Shown: positions 24,730-31,876 of the stretch, piece by piece
How the letters are laid out: each line of letters begins with the position of its first letter
Numbering within the stretch: position 1 is the stretch's first letter
Source: Streptacidiphilus sp. ASG 303
GTDB lineage: Bacteria; Actinomycetota; Actinomycetes; Streptomycetales; Streptomycetaceae
Assembly (NCBI RefSeq): GCF_020991365.1
Contig: NZ_JAJLRA010000009.1
Location: 177,718-241,717, forward strand
DNA: 64,000 nt
Direction: 5' to 3'
Made by a program: the position numbers and the translations under genes
Notes under the pieces: model-generated
Told to the model about the DNA's origin: nothing
Database searches by the model: none
What the model saw: the letters and a program-made list of their open reading frames with translations, nothing else

Positions 24730-25116
24730 GTGAGCGCGTCGCACCCCGGAGGAGACGGGGAGGGCGGTCACTGGACCTTCCTCACCAACCACGCCCGGGT
24801 CCTCCTCCACATCGCCCGGGACCCCGAGGTCAGACTGCGGGACGTCTCCGCGGCCGCGGGCATCACCGAGCGCTCGGCGCAGGCCATCGTCGCGGACCTG
24901 GAGTCCGCGGGCTACCTGACCCGCACCCGCGTGGGGCGCCGCAACCGGTACACCGTGGACCCGACCGTGCGCCTGCGCCACCCCGCCGAGGCCGGGCACC
25001 CCGTCGGGGACCTGCTCGGCGCCTTCCTCCACCGGGAGGGCGCCGCCGCCCCGGAGGACCCGCAGGACGGCGGGGGCGCCTCGGACGGGACGGACGCCGC
25101 AGGGCCGCAGCGGTAG
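24730..25116 (+). CDS. Winged-helix transcriptional regulator (MarR/ArsR-like)
   Basis: 128 residues. WTFLTNHARVLLHIARDPEVRLRDVSAAAGITERSAQAIVADLESAGYLTRTRVGRRNRYTVD is a complete winged helix with a clear recognition helix (ITERSAQAIVADLE) and a basic wing; the C-terminal 40 residues are acidic and disordered. This single-domain form is common in Streptomyces; ligand and targets are unknown. Start GTG 24730 is leaderless. It is divergent from the USP-like gene and the intervening AT-rich 150 bp is the likely site of action, including autoregulation. Confidence 0.82.
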   Translation: MSASHPGGDGEGGHWTFLTNHARVLLHIARDPEVRLRDVSAAAGITERSAQAIVADLESAGYLTRTRVGRRNRYTVDPTVRLRHPAEAGHPVGDLLGAFLHREGAAAPEDPQDGGGASDGTDAAGPQR

Positions 25117-25137
25117 CAGGCCGCGCCCCGGGGGCGT

Positions 25138-25176
25138 GCGGCCCGGCCCGCGCCCCGGGGACGCGGGCCGGGCCGC
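25138..25176. terminator. Perfect 15-bp convergent terminator
   Basis: Arms 25138-25152 and 25162-25176 are fully complementary, 9-nt loop, between the convergent winged-helix gene and the SDR-like gene. Confidence 0.85.
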
Positions 25177-25181
25177 CGGGG

Positions 25182-26027
25182 TCACCGCCCGGTGTCGACC
25201 GTGAGGCCGACCAGCTCCTCCGTCCGGCGCCAGAGGCCCCGGCGCAGTTCGAGGTCGCGGGCGCGGGCGGGCACCCGGACCGGCCCCTTCATGCCGATCA
25301 GGACGTCGCCGGAGTGGCGCTCGGCGGTGTCGAGCAGGATCCGGGCGGCCTCGGCGGGGCCGCGCACCGTGGCCAGGGCGCCGTAGGCGGCCACCATCGT
25401 CCTGCCGAACAGGCCCGTGGCCACCTCGTCGCGGATGCCCGTCTCCACGGCACCGGGGTTGGCCACCTGGACGACGACGCCGGAGCCGGCCAGGCGCGCG
25501 GCGAGTTCGACGCCGAAGACGTCGTTCGCCCCCTGGCCGACGCCATGGGCGCGGAAGGCGCCGACGCGGGGTCCGGGCGGGACGGAGCCGAGGGAGAAGC
25601 GGCCGGCCGCGCCCGCGGCGGCGACGTGCAGGATGCGGGCGGAACCCGCCCGCAACCGGTCGAGCAGCAGCCCGGCGAGCAGGAACCGGGACAGGTAGTT
25701 GGTGGCGAAGCCGACCTCGAAGCCCTCCGGGGTGTCCACGCGCTCCTTCTTGATGACGTCGGCGCTCTGCACGAGGTGGTGCAGGCGGTCGTGGCGGGAG
25801 GCGACCTCCGCGGCGACGCGGCGGACCTCGGGGAGCCGGGAGACGTCGGCGGGGAGGAAGGCGGCGCCGATCTCGGCCGCCGCCTCCGCCCCGGCGCCGC
25901 CGGGCCGGCCGACGACCGTCACGTCGTTCCCGGCGGCGGCCAGCAGGCGGGCGATCTCCCTGCCGATGCCGCGGGTTCCGCCGACGACCAGCGCCGCGGG
26001 GCGGGAACCGTGGGTGGGGTGTGCCAT
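25182..26027 (-). CDS. SDR-fold protein lacking the catalytic Tyr and Lys
   Basis: 281 residues. The nucleotide loop GGTRGIGREIA is intact, but the usual NAG is SAD (88-90) and the active-site YxxxK is HGVGQ, with His161 and Gln165 where Tyr and Lys belong; the flanking GANDVFGVELAARL still aligns with the retinol-dehydrogenase-like branch. It may therefore bind NAD(P) without normal oxidoreductase chemistry, for example as a sensor. It follows a small membrane protein gene by 30 bp, so both are in one unit controlled at the MarR operator upstream. Confidence 0.82.
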   Translation of the reverse strand: MAHPTHGSRPAALVVGGTRGIGREIARLLAAAGNDVTVVGRPGGAGAEAAAEIGAAFLPADVSRLPEVRRVAAEVASRHDRLHHLVQSADVIKKERVDTPEGFEVGFATNYLSRFLLAGLLLDRLRAGSARILHVAAAGAAGRFSLGSVPPGPRVGAFRAHGVGQGANDVFGVELAARLAGSGVVVQVANPGAVETGIRDEVATGLFGRTMVAAYGALATVRGPAEAARILLDTAERHSGDVLIGMKGPVRVPARARDLELRRGLWRRTEELVGLTVDTGR

Positions 26028-26057
26028 GGGTCTCTCCTGGGGTGTTCGTGCGGGGTC

Positions 26058-26555
26058 TCAGCGAGCCGCGGCACCGGCGGCACGCCTGCGCGCGGTACCG
26101 GCGGCACGTCTGCGCGCCCGCAGGAGCGCGGGGACGAGGAGGGCGGCGGGGAGGAGGTGGAGCGGGACGAGGGCGAGGGCGGCGGCCGGAGACACGCCGG
26201 GGAAGGCGCCGGGGTCCGCCCGGAGGAGCGCTGCGGGGGACGCGAGCGACAGCACGGCGACCGCGGCGGCGAGGACGGCGAGGACCCGGTCGGCCCGCGC
26301 CGGCCGGATTCTCACCAGGACCAGATGGAGCACCGTGCCGGCGGCGCAGGCCGCCAGGGTGGCGGCGACCACCGGAGGCACCTGGAGCGGGCGGAAGGCG
26401 GGGGCGATGCCGAGGGCCGACCGCAGGAGCACGGCCGCCGCGGCGTTGGCGGCGGCCGCGGCCAGGGTGGCCGCCGCGCCGGCGAGGACCAGGGGGCGCA
26501 GGCGGTCCGCGGGCGTGGGACGAGGGGGTTCCGAAGCTGTCACGGCGGACTCCAT
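26058..26555 (-). CDS. Small four-TM membrane protein (DUF6069-like)
   Basis: 165 residues with four Ala/Leu-rich spans: VLAGAAATLAAAAANAAAAVLL, VAATLAACAAGTVLHLVLV, VLAVLAAAVAVLSLASP, LALVPLHLLPAALLVPALL, and an Arg/Ala-rich C-terminus. The layout and ALGIAPAFRPLQVPPVVAAT loop recall DUF6069 proteins, often found beside MarR/TetR genes and SDRs. Function unknown. ATG 26555 lies inside the dyad operator, so the transcript is probably leaderless or nearly so. First gene of a unit with the SDR-like gene. Confidence 0.7.
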   Translation of the reverse strand: MESAVTASEPPRPTPADRLRPLVLAGAAATLAAAAANAAAAVLLRSALGIAPAFRPLQVPPVVAATLAACAAGTVLHLVLVRIRPARADRVLAVLAAAVAVLSLASPAALLRADPGAFPGVSPAAALALVPLHLLPAALLVPALLRARRRAAGTARRRAAGAAAR

Positions 26556-26589
26556 AGTTGTCTTTCAATAACTATGAAAGAACAACTAT
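26554..26589. promoter_or_regulatory. MarR operator between divergent genes
   Basis: TAGTTGTCTTTCAATAACTA (26555-26574) has TAGTT/AACTA arms, and the wider region forms an imperfect dyad (ATAGTTGTCTTTCA against TGAAAGAACAACTAT, 26575-26589). It is the most AT-rich spot nearby and covers both divergent promoters. Confidence 0.65.
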
Positions 26590-26607
26590 CACGGCACAAC
26601 CGTCTTG

Positions 26608-26613
26608 TACAGT
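26608..26613 (+). promoter_or_regulatory. -10 element TACAGT for leaderless MarR gene
   Basis: TACAGT ends 6 nt before GTG 26620; no ribosome site is present. Confidence 0.5.
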
Positions 26614-26619
26614 CGACGG

Positions 26620-27066
26620 GTGAACGCCGCAGACGACGCATGGCTGCTGATGACCTCGCTGGTCTTCGCCGAACGGCAGTCCCTGACCCAGGCGGCGGCC
26701 GAGCTGGGCCTCACAGGCCTGCAGGCCCAGGCACTGGTGCTGCTGGACCCCGCAGCCCCGGCCCCCGCCATGCAGGACCTCGCCGAGTGGCTGGCGTGCG
26801 AGCCGTCCAACCTCACCCACCTGGTGAACCGGCTCCAGAGCCTCGGCTACGTCGAACGGGTCCCCCACCCCACCAACCGGCGCATGAAGACGCTGCGCCT
26901 CACCACCGAGGGGGTGAAGGCCCGGAGCAGGGCCCTCCTGCCCCTCCTCACCGCCCCGGCGGCGCTTCGGGCGCTGCCGCGGGAGGACCAGGAGGCCCTG
27001 CGCGGGATCCTCAGCCGCATCCACACCGTCCCCCGCGGCCTGCGGCCGCCTGCGGACACCGGCTGA
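26620..27066 (+). CDS. MarR family transcriptional regulator
   Basis: 148 residues: FAERQSLTQAAAELGLTGLQAQALVLL, recognition region MQDLAEWLACEPSNLTHLVNRLQSLGYVERVPHPTNRRMKTLRLTTEG with the DxRxxxxxLT-like wing (here TNRRMKTLRLT), and C-terminal dimer helix. MarR dimers repress divergent genes and release DNA on binding phenolic or oxidising ligands. It is divergent from the membrane protein/SDR-like pair with a strong dyad in between, so it most likely represses both sides. A short hairpin follows its stop. Confidence 0.88.
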   Translation: MNAADDAWLLMTSLVFAERQSLTQAAAELGLTGLQAQALVLLDPAAPAPAMQDLAEWLACEPSNLTHLVNRLQSLGYVERVPHPTNRRMKTLRLTTEGVKARSRALLPLLTAPAALRALPREDQEALRGILSRIHTVPRGLRPPADTG

Positions 27067-27069
27067 CCA

Positions 27070-27090
27070 CGGGGGCGGCCGACGCCCCCG
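27070..27090. terminator. Convergent terminator hairpin
   Basis: CGGGGGCG (27070-27077) pairs with CGCCCCCG (27083-27090), 5-nt loop, between convergent marR-type and recQ-type genes. Confidence 0.6.
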
Positions 27091-27099
27091 GGCCGCCCG

Positions 27100-28803
27100 T
27101 CAGACCGCGGCGAGGAGGTCGTTGCGGAGCACCAGGGGCAGCGAGAGGGTGCGGTAGCCGACGGTCTCGAAGAGCACCGTGAGCCGCCCCTCCTCCTCGC
27201 TGAGCACCGCGCCGTCGCCCCACTGCCCGTGGCGGACGCGCGCGCCCGGGACGAAGGGGTGGCCGGTGGGCGCGGCGGACTCCGCGGCGCCCGAGGCGGC
27301 GGGGGCGGTCCCGGCCAGGACGCCCTCGGCGGCAGCCGCGTCCCCGTCCTCCCGCAGCTCCTCCCGCTCGCAGACGTCGCAGCTGCCGCAGGGGCCGTCC
27401 AGGGCCTCGCCGAAGTACCCGAGGAGGAAGCGGCGCCGGCAGCCGGTGGTCTCGGCGAAGCCGCGCATCATGTCGACCCGGGAGCGCTCCAGCTGCTGGC
27501 GGGCGTCGCCGAGCCGGACCGCCTCCTCGGCCGCGCGGGCGGCTCCGAAGCCCTCGACCGCGGCCAGTTCCCCCTCGTCGGTGGTGCGCACGGCGCCGAC
27601 CTGCTCCAGGAGGTTGACGACGGCGGTGAGGCGGCTCGCGGACAGCCCGGTGGCGGACCGCAGGTCGGTCGGCGGCACCGGGCCGCGGTGGGACTGGATG
27701 CGGCGGGCCACCCGGGCGACGGTGTCCGGGTCGGGGCGCCCCGCGGAGAAGAAGCGCTGCATGCCGAGGTCCTCGGGCCGGTAGGCGAGGACGGCGCGGG
27801 CGGGCTCGCCGTCGCGGCCGGCCCGGCCGATCTCCTGGTAGTAGGCGTCCAGCGAGCCGGGCACCGAGGCGTGCAGGACGAACCGGACGTCGGCCTTGTC
27901 GATGCCCATGCCGAAGGCGGAGGTCGCCACGACGACGTCGAGGGAGCCGTCGCGGAACCGGTCGTGGACGCCGTGCCGCTCGGCCGCCCGCATCCCGGCG
28001 TGGTAGGGGGCGGCGTCCAGCCCGAGGGCGGCCAGCTCCTCCGCGTAGGCCTCGGCGTCCTTGCGGGTGGCGGCGTAGACGATGCCGGGCTTGGGCTCGG
28101 CGGCGGCGCGTTCGACGACGGCGCGGCGCTTGACCTCGTCGTCCCGGAAGGGGACGACCTCCAGGTGGATGTTGGGCCGGTCGAAGCCCGCCACGACCTC
28201 GTGCACGTCGCGCATGCCGAGCTGCTCGACGATGTCGGCCCGCACGGGCGCGGCGGCGCTCGCCGTGAGCGCCAGCACCGGCGGACGGCCGACGCGCTCG
28301 AGCGCGTGGCGGAGCCTCAGGTAGTCGGGGCGGAAGTCGTGGCCCCAGGAGGAGACGCACTGGGCCTCGTCGACGACGAACAGCGCGGGCCGGGCGGCGG
28401 CGAGCTGCTCCAGCACGTCGTCCTTGGCCAGCTGCTCGGGGGCGAGGAAGAGGAAGTCGACGTCCCCGGCGCTGATGCGGTCCCAGGCCTCGTCGTTCTC
28501 GGCCCGTCCCTGGGAGGAGTTGACCGCGACGGCCTCGGGGCCGTCCAGGCGCAGCAGGCCCGCCACCTGGTCGCGCTGGAGGGCGACCAGGGGCGAGACG
28601 ACGAGCGTGGGGCCCTCCAGGAGCAGCCCCGGCACCTGGTACACGGCGGACTTCCCGGCGCCGGTGGGCATGACGACCACGGTGTCGCGGCGTTCCATCA
28701 CGGCCTGCATGGCGGCGAGTTGGGCGGGGCGCAGCCGGTCCCAGCCGAAGACCTCCTTGGCGCGTCGGCGCAGGCGGGTGGAGGTGGAGGCGGATGCGGC
28801 CAT
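27100..28803 (-). CDS. recQ: RecQ family ATP-dependent DNA helicase
   Basis: 567 residues. Walker A MPTGAGKS (45-52), motif II DEAQ (145-148) in the RecQ context DEAQCVSSWGHDFRPDY, motif V-VI GMGIDKADVRFVLH and QEIGRAGRDG, and the RecQ zinc site with CRRRFLLGYFGE and CGSCDVC. After it comes a 90-residue C-terminus with a small SH3-like strand set (FVPGARVRHGQWGDGAVLSEEEGRLTVLFETVGYRTL) in place of an HRDC domain. It unwinds DNA 3'-5' in repair. DEAQ rather than DEAH is the only catalytic-site variation, and occurs in some actinobacterial members. Confidence 0.92.
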   Translation of the reverse strand: MAASASTSTRLRRRAKEVFGWDRLRPAQLAAMQAVMERRDTVVVMPTGAGKSAVYQVPGLLLEGPTLVVSPLVALQRDQVAGLLRLDGPEAVAVNSSQGRAENDEAWDRISAGDVDFLFLAPEQLAKDDVLEQLAAARPALFVVDEAQCVSSWGHDFRPDYLRLRHALERVGRPPVLALTASAAAPVRADIVEQLGMRDVHEVVAGFDRPNIHLEVVPFRDDEVKRRAVVERAAAEPKPGIVYAATRKDAEAYAEELAALGLDAAPYHAGMRAAERHGVHDRFRDGSLDVVVATSAFGMGIDKADVRFVLHASVPGSLDAYYQEIGRAGRDGEPARAVLAYRPEDLGMQRFFSAGRPDPDTVARVARRIQSHRGPVPPTDLRSATGLSASRLTAVVNLLEQVGAVRTTDEGELAAVEGFGAARAAEEAVRLGDARQQLERSRVDMMRGFAETTGCRRRFLLGYFGEALDGPCGSCDVCEREELREDGDAAAAEGVLAGTAPAASGAAESAAPTGHPFVPGARVRHGQWGDGAVLSEEEGRLTVLFETVGYRTLSLPLVLRNDLLAAV

Positions 28804-28986
28804 GTCGCTCCTCGCGGACGTGCCCCGACGGGCGGGGCGGGGTGGGGCAGGTGAGCGGCAGTTACCCGGGGCGGGGGAAGTTATGGGCGCGTTCGTCCGG
28901 CGTGCGGGGCGGACGGCCGGGGGCCGGGGGCGCGGGCCGGCGACGGGGACGTGCGGACCGGCGACGGGGATCCGGTCGCACGCCCG
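28804..28986. other. Upstream region of recQ and flank of repeat array
   Basis: No gene is supported between the recQ start and the next gene at 29253. The central part holds a 14-bp tandem array annotated separately; the rest shows only GC-rich sequence. Confidence 0.5.
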
Positions 28987-29112
28987 CGCGGGCGGTCCGG
29001 CGCGGGCGGCCCGGCGCGGGCGGCCCGGCGCGGGCGGTCCGGCGCAGGCGGCCCGGCGCAGGCGGCCCGGCGCAGGCGGCCCGGCGCGGGCGGTCCGGCG
29101 CAGGCGGCCCGG
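28987..29112. repeat. Nine 14-bp tandem repeats
   Basis: Nine head-to-tail 14-bp units of the form CGCGGGCGGYCCGG or CGCAGGCGGCCCGG fill 28987-29112 with a degenerate tenth. A 14-bp period shifts the frame at each unit, so the array is not a coding repeat. Confidence 0.88.
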
Positions 29113-29252
29113 CGCGGGCAGACGGCACGGGCGGGAGGCCGGGGCGGGCGGGGGCTCCGCGCAGGGGCGGCCCTGCCGGCCGATGAGTCCGGGCCGCCGC
29201 AGTCGTCCACCCGGTACGGGGACACGCCCGCGAACGCCGAGGAGGACGCACC

Positions 29253-29729
29253 GTGCAGAAGATCACCACGTTCCTGTGGTTCGAGGACAGGGCCGAGGAG
29301 GCCGCCGAGCTCTACACGTCCGTCTTCCCCGACTCCCGGATCACGGAGGTGCGGCGGTACGGCGCGGCGGGCCCGCTGCCCGAGGGGACGGTCATGACCG
29401 TCGGGTTCGAACTGGCGGGGCAGCGGTTCACCGCACTGAACGGCGGCCCCCACCACCGGTTCAACGAGGCGGTCTCGCTGTTCGTGGACTGCGCGGACCA
29501 GGAGGAGGTGGACCGGCTCTGGGAGAGGCTCGGCGACGGCGGGGAGCACGGGCCGTGCGGTTGGCTCAAGGACCGGTTCGGCCTGTCCTGGCAGATCGTC
29601 CCGACGGTGCTGGGCCGGCTCCTGGACGACCCGGACCCGGCGGCCGCCGAACGGGTGGTGAAGGCGATGCTCGGGATGGGGAAGCTGGACGTGCGGGCAC
29701 TGGAGGAGGCCCGCGGGGGTACGGGGTGA
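29253..29729 (+). CDS. VOC/PhnB-like protein (3-demethylubiquinone methyltransferase-domain type)
   Basis: 158 residues, compact PhnB/DUF-like glyoxalase fold: opening KITTFLWFEDRAEEAAELYTSVFPDS, central VMTVGFELAGQRFTALNGGP, HHRFNEAVSLFVDC, and the end GWLKDRFGLSWQIVPTVLGRLL. The WF-D...A-FY and SWQIVP motifs are hallmarks of the family, whose members are usually single-domain and without proven activity despite the methyltransferase label. GTG 29253 has GAGGA upstream. Monocistronic, promoter within or next to the 14-bp repeats. Confidence 0.88.
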   Translation: MQKITTFLWFEDRAEEAAELYTSVFPDSRITEVRRYGAAGPLPEGTVMTVGFELAGQRFTALNGGPHHRFNEAVSLFVDCADQEEVDRLWERLGDGGEHGPCGWLKDRFGLSWQIVPTVLGRLLDDPDPAAAERVVKAMLGMGKLDVRALEEARGGTG

Positions 29730-29916
29730 CGGCGTCCGCGGGCCGTCGGCGGGGCCTCCACGATCGGCCCGCGCGGTGCGGTTCCACGATCGGCGGCGTT
29801 CCAGCAGATCGGGTGGCTTCGACGCGTGGCACCGTCTGAGCCGGTGTCCGGCGGGGGACGGTTGCGATGTCCGATTCCGTACAGGTGCCCCGCACCTGAT
29901 GCGACAGGAGATCGCC

Positions 29917-30318
29917 ATGCGCGTTTCCCGCTTCGCCGCCGCTCTCGGCGTGGCCGCCGCCGTCGTCCTGGGCGGCGCCGGCGCCGCCCAGGCAGCGGCC
30001 CCGGCCGCCCCCGCCCCCCACTCCGTACAGGACCGCGACGGCTGGCACCGCGGTGACGACGGCCGCTTCGGCCACGACGAGGGCCGGGACCACGACGGCC
30101 GCTTCGGCCACGACGAGGGCCGGGACCACGAGCGCTGGGGCTACCGCCACCACCGCCACCACGAGCGCTGGGGCCACCGGCACCACCGCCACCACGAGCG
30201 CTGGGGCCACCGGCACCACCGCCACCACGAGCGCTGGGGCCACCGGCACCACCGCCACCACCACCGTTTCGGCCACTTCGGCCGCTACGGCCACGACGGC
30301 GGGCGCCGCATCGGCTGA
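29917..30318 (+). CDS. Secreted histidine-rich repeat protein
   Basis: 133 residues. A signal peptide (MRVSRFAAALGVAAAVVLGG then AQAAA) is followed by two 12-residue repeats of the DGRFGHDEGRDH type and four 11-residue ERWGHRHHRHH-type repeats, ending in RFGHFGRYGHD. The mature part has about 30% His, so metal binding (Ni, Cu, Zn) outside the membrane is the obvious idea, untested. ATG 29917 follows AGGAG. It is single, with a strong hairpin after the stop. No close family is recognised; repeat number may vary among strains. Confidence 0.85.
   Translation: MRVSRFAAALGVAAAVVLGGAGAAQAAAPAAPAPHSVQDRDGWHRGDDGRFGHDEGRDHDGRFGHDEGRDHERWGYRHHRHHERWGHRHHRHHERWGHRHHRHHERWGHRHHRHHHRFGHFGRYGHDGGRRIG
30058..30129 (+). 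repeat. Two 36-bp in-frame repeats
   Basis: Identical 36-bp units at 30058 and 30094 encode DGRFGHDEGRDH in the secreted His-rich protein. Confidence 0.9.
30130..30261 (+). repeat. Four 33-bp in-frame repeats
   Basis: Units start at 30130, 30163, 30196 and 30229 and encode ERWGYRHHRHH or ERWGHRHHRHH. Near identity at the DNA level implies recent expansion. Confidence 0.9.
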
Positions 30319-30342
30319 CCCGGCCCCGGCCGGGACGTGAGC

Positions 30343-30385
30343 CGGGCCCGTGGCCCCCACCGCGAGGGCGGGGGCCACGGGCCCG
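30343..30385. terminator. Perfect 16-bp bidirectional terminator
   Basis: Arms 30343-30358 and 30370-30385 are fully complementary, 11-nt loop, between the His-rich gene and the convergent small membrane protein gene. Confidence 0.85.
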
Positions 30386-30466
30386 TGCCGTGCTCCGTCC
30401 GGGACCGCCGGGGGACCGGTCGGGCCGGGCGGGGTGCGCGCACCGGGGCGGCGGGCCCCGGCCGGA

Positions 30467-30682
30467 TCACTTCTCGTACGTCGACAGCGCCAGGCCGAGG
30501 GCGAAGAACGTGGGTGCCCACTCCCCGACGAAGATGCCCCAGCGGTCGGCGCGCTCCTCGCCCTTCTTCTCCACGCTCATGGAGGCGCGCCAGGAGATGA
30601 CGGAGAGGACGATCGAGGCGAAGCCCGCGGTGTAGGCGTGCTCGGCGCGGATACCGGAGTCGTGCAGCTTCTTGACCAGCAT
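30467..30682 (-). CDS. Small membrane protein, copy 1 of a duplicated pair
   Basis: 71 residues: MLVKKLHDSGIRAEHAY, a first hydrophobic span (AGFASIVLSVISW), a charged loop SMSVEKKGEERADRWG and a second span (EWAPTFFALGLAL), ending STYEK. A second copy at 43980-44198 is identical at 63 of 71 aligned positions. This family is common in Streptomyces and has no known function; the strongly conserved loop suggests a partner. ATG 30682 has only a weak GAG upstream. It converges on the His-rich gene. Confidence 0.75.
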   Translation of the reverse strand: MLVKKLHDSGIRAEHAYTAGFASIVLSVISWRASMSVEKKGEERADRWGIFVGEWAPTFFALGLALSTYEK

Positions 30683-31160
30683 CGGAGTCTCGCTTTCAGG
30701 CCCGGGCACGCGTCGCTGCCGGGCACCCGGGTCGGCGGTGGGGCGGCCGGATACGGCCGGTCGGGCCCGCGGGCCCGCTCCGTGGGGGGACGGGCCCGCG
30801 GTCGGACGCACCACGGGTCGGGCGCGCCGCGGACCGGTCAGCGCCGAGCGGTCCGCCCCTCCACTCCACCACCCCTGCACGGCATCGGCCCGGGTGGCGG
30901 GGCCGGACGGGTGATCGGCAGACCCGCGGGCCCGGCGCGGCGGCGGCCCGGCCGCCCGGGCCGGGCGCGCGGGGCGGGGACACGGCGTGCGGGGTGCCGG
31001 GGGCGCGCCGCGGGGGCGGGGCCCGCAAGGGGGTGCGGCGGCGGGGACGGCGACGGGCCGTCAGGTTGTCCGGGACGGGGTGCATCCAGGGGTGCGGAGG
31101 CGGCGGAAGCAGCGCGTGACGGTCACGGCGGCCGTCCTGTTGCGAGACCAGGGAGTCCTC
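30683..31160. other. Divergent intergenic region, no gene recognised
   Basis: 478 bp between divergent small-membrane and secreted-protein genes. It must hold both promoters, but I cannot pick reliable -35/-10 pairs. No repeats or operator-like dyads stand out. Confidence 0.5.
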
Positions 31161-31778
31161 ATGAGCATCCGTACGGCGGTCCGCGTCCGGTCGGCGGCGG
31201 TGGTGGCGGCCGCAGCGGTGGTGGCGGCGGGCGCGGGCGCCGCCCCGGCGTCCGCGGACGGTCCGGCCTCGGTGAGGGTGACGTCCGGCACCACCCGGGT
31301 CGTCATCGCGCCCGCCGTGGCGCGGGCCCTGCTCAAGGCCGGGATCCTGCCGGTGGTGACCAGGCCGGGCCGGCCCGGCCTGGCCTTCCCATCGGGGCAG
31401 CCCACCCTCACCGCGTCCTTCCCCGTCACCGGCGGTCGGCTCACGCCGTCCCCCCTGGGCGGGACGATCGAGCACCGCGGCGGCCTGCGCTTCGTCAACC
31501 TGCGCAACGGCGCCTCGCTGGAGGTCCGCGACTTCGTCATCGACCTGGACAAGGGCGACCTGACCGGCCGGGTGGCGGGGACGCAGACCCGGGTGCCGGT
31601 CTTCGACCTGGACCTCTCCAAGGCGAAGGTGGACCTGGGGTCGTCCTCGGCCACCGCGTCGGACGTCGGCCTGAACCTCACCGAGGCCGCCGCCGGCGCG
31701 CTGGACGCGACGCTGAAGACCAAGGCGTTCGCGGGCGGCCTGGCGGTGGGCACCGCCACCACGAACCCGCGCTTCTGA
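31161..31778 (+). CDS. Secreted protein of unknown function
   Basis: 205 residues. A clear signal peptide (MSIRTAVRVRSAAVVAAAAVV ... ASA-DG) leads to a beta-rich mature part: SVRVTSGTTRVVIAPAVARALLKAGI, FPVTGGRLTP, GGTIEHRGGLRFVNLRNGASLEVRDFVID, RVPVFDLDLSKAKV, AGALDATLKTKAF and GTATT. The HRGGL strand order recalls HtaA-like heme-domain proteins and a well-populated Streptomyces secreted family, but no heme ligand is evident. ATG 31161 follows AGGGAG. Extracellular or wall-associated; role unknown. An 8-bp dyad (31783-31809) follows the stop. Confidence 0.78.
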   Translation: MSIRTAVRVRSAAVVAAAAVVAAGAGAAPASADGPASVRVTSGTTRVVIAPAVARALLKAGILPVVTRPGRPGLAFPSGQPTLTASFPVTGGRLTPSPLGGTIEHRGGLRFVNLRNGASLEVRDFVIDLDKGDLTGRVAGTQTRVPVFDLDLSKAKVDLGSSSATASDVGLNLTEAAAGALDATLKTKAFAGGLAVGTATTNPRF

Positions 31779-31876
31779 CCCGCCGGTCCGCGCCGTCCCG
31801 ACGGACCGGGACCGCCGGGGGCCGCCGCCCGCCGCAATCCTTCCGGCGTCGCATGCCCGGCGTCACCCCGCGGCCG

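Noticed and set aside
21934..26568. A 1544-residue frame that contains the MBL hydrolase at its end
   Set aside because: Only the last 284 codons, with ribosome site at 22788, show family motifs; the rest overlaps terC, the USP-like gene and others in wrong frames.
28987..29112. CRISPR array
   Set aside because: Units are 14 bp with no spacers; simple tandem repeat.
30058..30261. CRISPR-like or intergenic repeat
   Set aside because: Repeats are in frame inside a gene with signal peptide and ribosome site.
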